NCBI GenBank assembly: GCA_009760855.2
Contig: WPIO01000017.1
Location: 4,142,501-4,206,500, forward strand
Direction of reading: 5' to 3'
Source of the DNA: Cristatella mucedo
Taxonomy: Eukaryota > Bryozoa > Phylactolaemata > Cristatellidae
Length of the DNA stretch: 64,000 bases
This document shows, piece after piece, positions 12,660 to 64,000 of the stretch. The position numbers and the translations under genes are program-made. The stretch's first letter is position 1. The number at the start of each line of letters is the position of its first letter. A model generated the notes under the pieces. The model was not told the DNA's origin, did not search any database, and saw nothing but the letters and a program-made list of their open reading frames with translations.

Positions 12660-13560
12660 ATACATATATATATTTCATATGTACAGCACTATAAGAGAAC
12701 TTCAAATATTCAAATATTATTAACACAGTAATAAAATAATGAAAATAGTACACGGTCGGAAAAGGTTGTGGAGTTGTGTCATCCTGTTGCAGTTGCAAGC
12801 AATAGAGTTGGGCACCAACTGTAGGCATCTTATTGCAGTCAGGAAGACATGCGAGTAATGTTACATAATTCAAGATGAAATGTCACTAATAGATGGACCA
12901 ACTTGGCTGTGGTATACTTTTCTAAGCAGACCTGATATTACATAATGGAACTATGCAGACTTGACTGAAGCTGATCTGGCCTCTGGTGAAAGGTCACTTT
13001 TGAACGCTACACCCAGATTAAAGGGTAGGTGCTACAAGAGATATGCCGACAGAGGCAGTTTTGAGGGTTAATATTAATAATTAATCAGGACTGCAGGCCA
13101 CTATTGATGGGGACAAGCAGCTGAGTGTAAGGAGTCCAACGGGATGTTACCATGGCGATGTAGTCACTGATATTAGCGATCTTGCTGGCAACGATGTTGA
13201 AGAAAACGTTCAGCTAGATCGCCCCAAGAATTGCTAGTAAGGTGCAGACATGAGAATGGTCAATGAAACGAGTGATAGACAAAATCAGCATACTTTTCTT
13301 AGACTGGTGTGACCCCTCTCCTCCACGTCTTGAAGGTCTACTCGTAGCATCTGTGGCAGCTGTTAAATTTTGGATGAGATCATTAGCGAGTAAAGAATGT
13401 AAATTCGCTTAGGATTGTTAGTGATGAGACTAGAATGAGCGAACAATAATGTTCGCACGACATTGCGATGGATCAGGTCAGATGGACGAGAACATTGGAA
13501 GGTGGCACCTGTTGACTGCTAGTCGGTGGAGGATGGTCGAGGGCCCTACCCATGCTCTGC
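12660..13560 (-). mobile_element. LINE family L-A, decayed RT fragment
   Basis: Shares the antisense blocks TGAAAGGTCA and AAGAGATATG with the copy at 33.46-34.76 kb; the minus-strand reading gives degenerate reverse-transcriptase sequence with frameshifts. It ends 0.3 kb before the TEP stop codon. Confidence 0.5.
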
Positions 13561-13779
13561 TGCAGCATCTCTATCGTCTAAGCTTTGTGCAAGAGACACC
13601 GCCGTAAATATACGAACAAACATTGCAAATTTTTGTTTATTAAAGATATAAAAATAATGTCATCTGCAAGCCAGTGCGTGATATGACCATTCACCGAGAA
13701 GGGATGCCATACGACCTCTCCTTGGCTAGTTAATATACACCAGCAAAGTGGTCGTCAAGAAACGAACTAAGTAGCAAAG

Positions 13780-13785
13780 TTTATT
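13780..13785 (-). terminator. Poly(A) signal AATAAA of the TEP gene
   Basis: AATAAA on the minus strand about 110 nt after the stop (TTTATT on plus). It implies a short 3' UTR ending near 13.76 kb. A second AATAAA at 13636-13641 could serve a longer form. Confidence 0.7.
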
Positions 13786-13893
13786 TATCACTATCGACAA
13801 GCATAGCCAAAGAAAGGAAGGGATCGTTGAGGGCTGCTACTGTCATCTGTGATCAGCAGCCATTCCCAGCTTAGCAACCGCCTACTTTACACT

Positions 13894-63467
<49,574 letters not shown>

Positions 63468-64000
63468 CTGAAAGAGCAGGACAGCGGCGGATCAGCCAGC
63501 ATCGCGACCGGTCGGACGCCAGCCAAGTGCCCGCAAGGCGGTAAGGAGATTCGGTCCGCTTCGACAGCTGCCTGCGTGGGAAATGAATAATTTGCATCGT
63601 GCAGCATATCGGCAGCTCCCTGCAAGCGTGAGTGAGCAGCCGCTGCACACGACGAGCGCGAATTTATGCGGGAGCGCATCTTTCGCCCACGGCGATTTTC
63701 TGTGCACGACGGACAACGATTTGAGTTCATCTCACGAGCGAAATGAAGAGGAAAGGGGCTCAGCAGCTGAATGTGGAAGCAGTGGCAGCACGGTCTGGGC
63801 AACTGTGCATTGAAAGACGTGTGGCAGCACAAGAAGAGTCGAAAAAGAACGAGCCAGAAGCGACAGTGAGAGAAATGAACAAGCAACCTCAGTGCACGTG
63901 AATTGCTGAAATGAGTACCGCAGCCACGTGAGGGGAGTGGTGGGACCCACTTAGAAAAAGTGTCCGAAGCCAACGGCTAACGGTCATTAATGGAAAGACA

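Noticed and set aside
63492-63973. Upstream ORFs as signal-peptide/MG1 exon
   Set aside because: No hydrophobic leader joined to an MG1-like strand in the needed phase. The true first exon is probably beyond the window.

Overview
This window is eukaryotic (animal) genomic DNA. It has spliced exons with GT/AG boundaries, large introns, long (TA)n and (GA)n microsatellites, tRNA-derived SINEs and many 5'-truncated non-LTR retrotransposon 3' ends. The repeat mix and the gene architecture suggest a non-vertebrate metazoan, probably aquatic; the sequence alone does not fix the phylum.

The window holds one recognisable protein-coding gene, on the minus strand from about 63.47 kb down to 13.89 kb. 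It encodes a secreted thioester-containing protein of the alpha-2-macroglobulin (A2M)/C3/CD109/CPAMD8 superfamily. I could place 29 coding exons (4,901 nt). Every splice phase matches its neighbour, the frame is continuous to a TGA stop, and a poly(A) signal lies about 110 nt after the stop. The visible protein is 1,632 residues; the signal peptide and most of MG1 lie beyond the right edge. In order it shows the end of MG1, MG2 with QTDKPIYKPGQ, MG3 and MG4, MG5 with a polybasic RRERR site, MG6 split by a bait-like region, MG7 with YFPETWLWE, CUB halves around a thioester domain (GCGEQNM, with a histidine 114 residues later where C3 has its catalytic His), the receptor-binding (MG8) domain, and a six-cysteine netrin/C345C (NTR) module.

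The combination is notable: an A2M-type bait protein with no anaphylatoxin domain that carries a C3-like catalytic His, a furin-type site and a C3-like NTR tail. Residue numbers below count from the first complete codon visible (63,465).

Layout: 1-13.76 kb is intergenic or belongs to an unseen neighbour. It has repeats, CpG-rich stretches and a few unrecognised ORFs. From 13.76 to 63.47 kb is the thioester gene; its introns hold two LINE families (called L-A and L-B here), two SINE families (S-A, S-B), a pogo/Tigger-like terminal-inverted-repeat element, a roughly 970-bp near-complete foldback in intron 20, and a 17-bp perfect hairpin lying on the exon 13 splice acceptor. From 63.47 to 64 kb no further exon was recognised.
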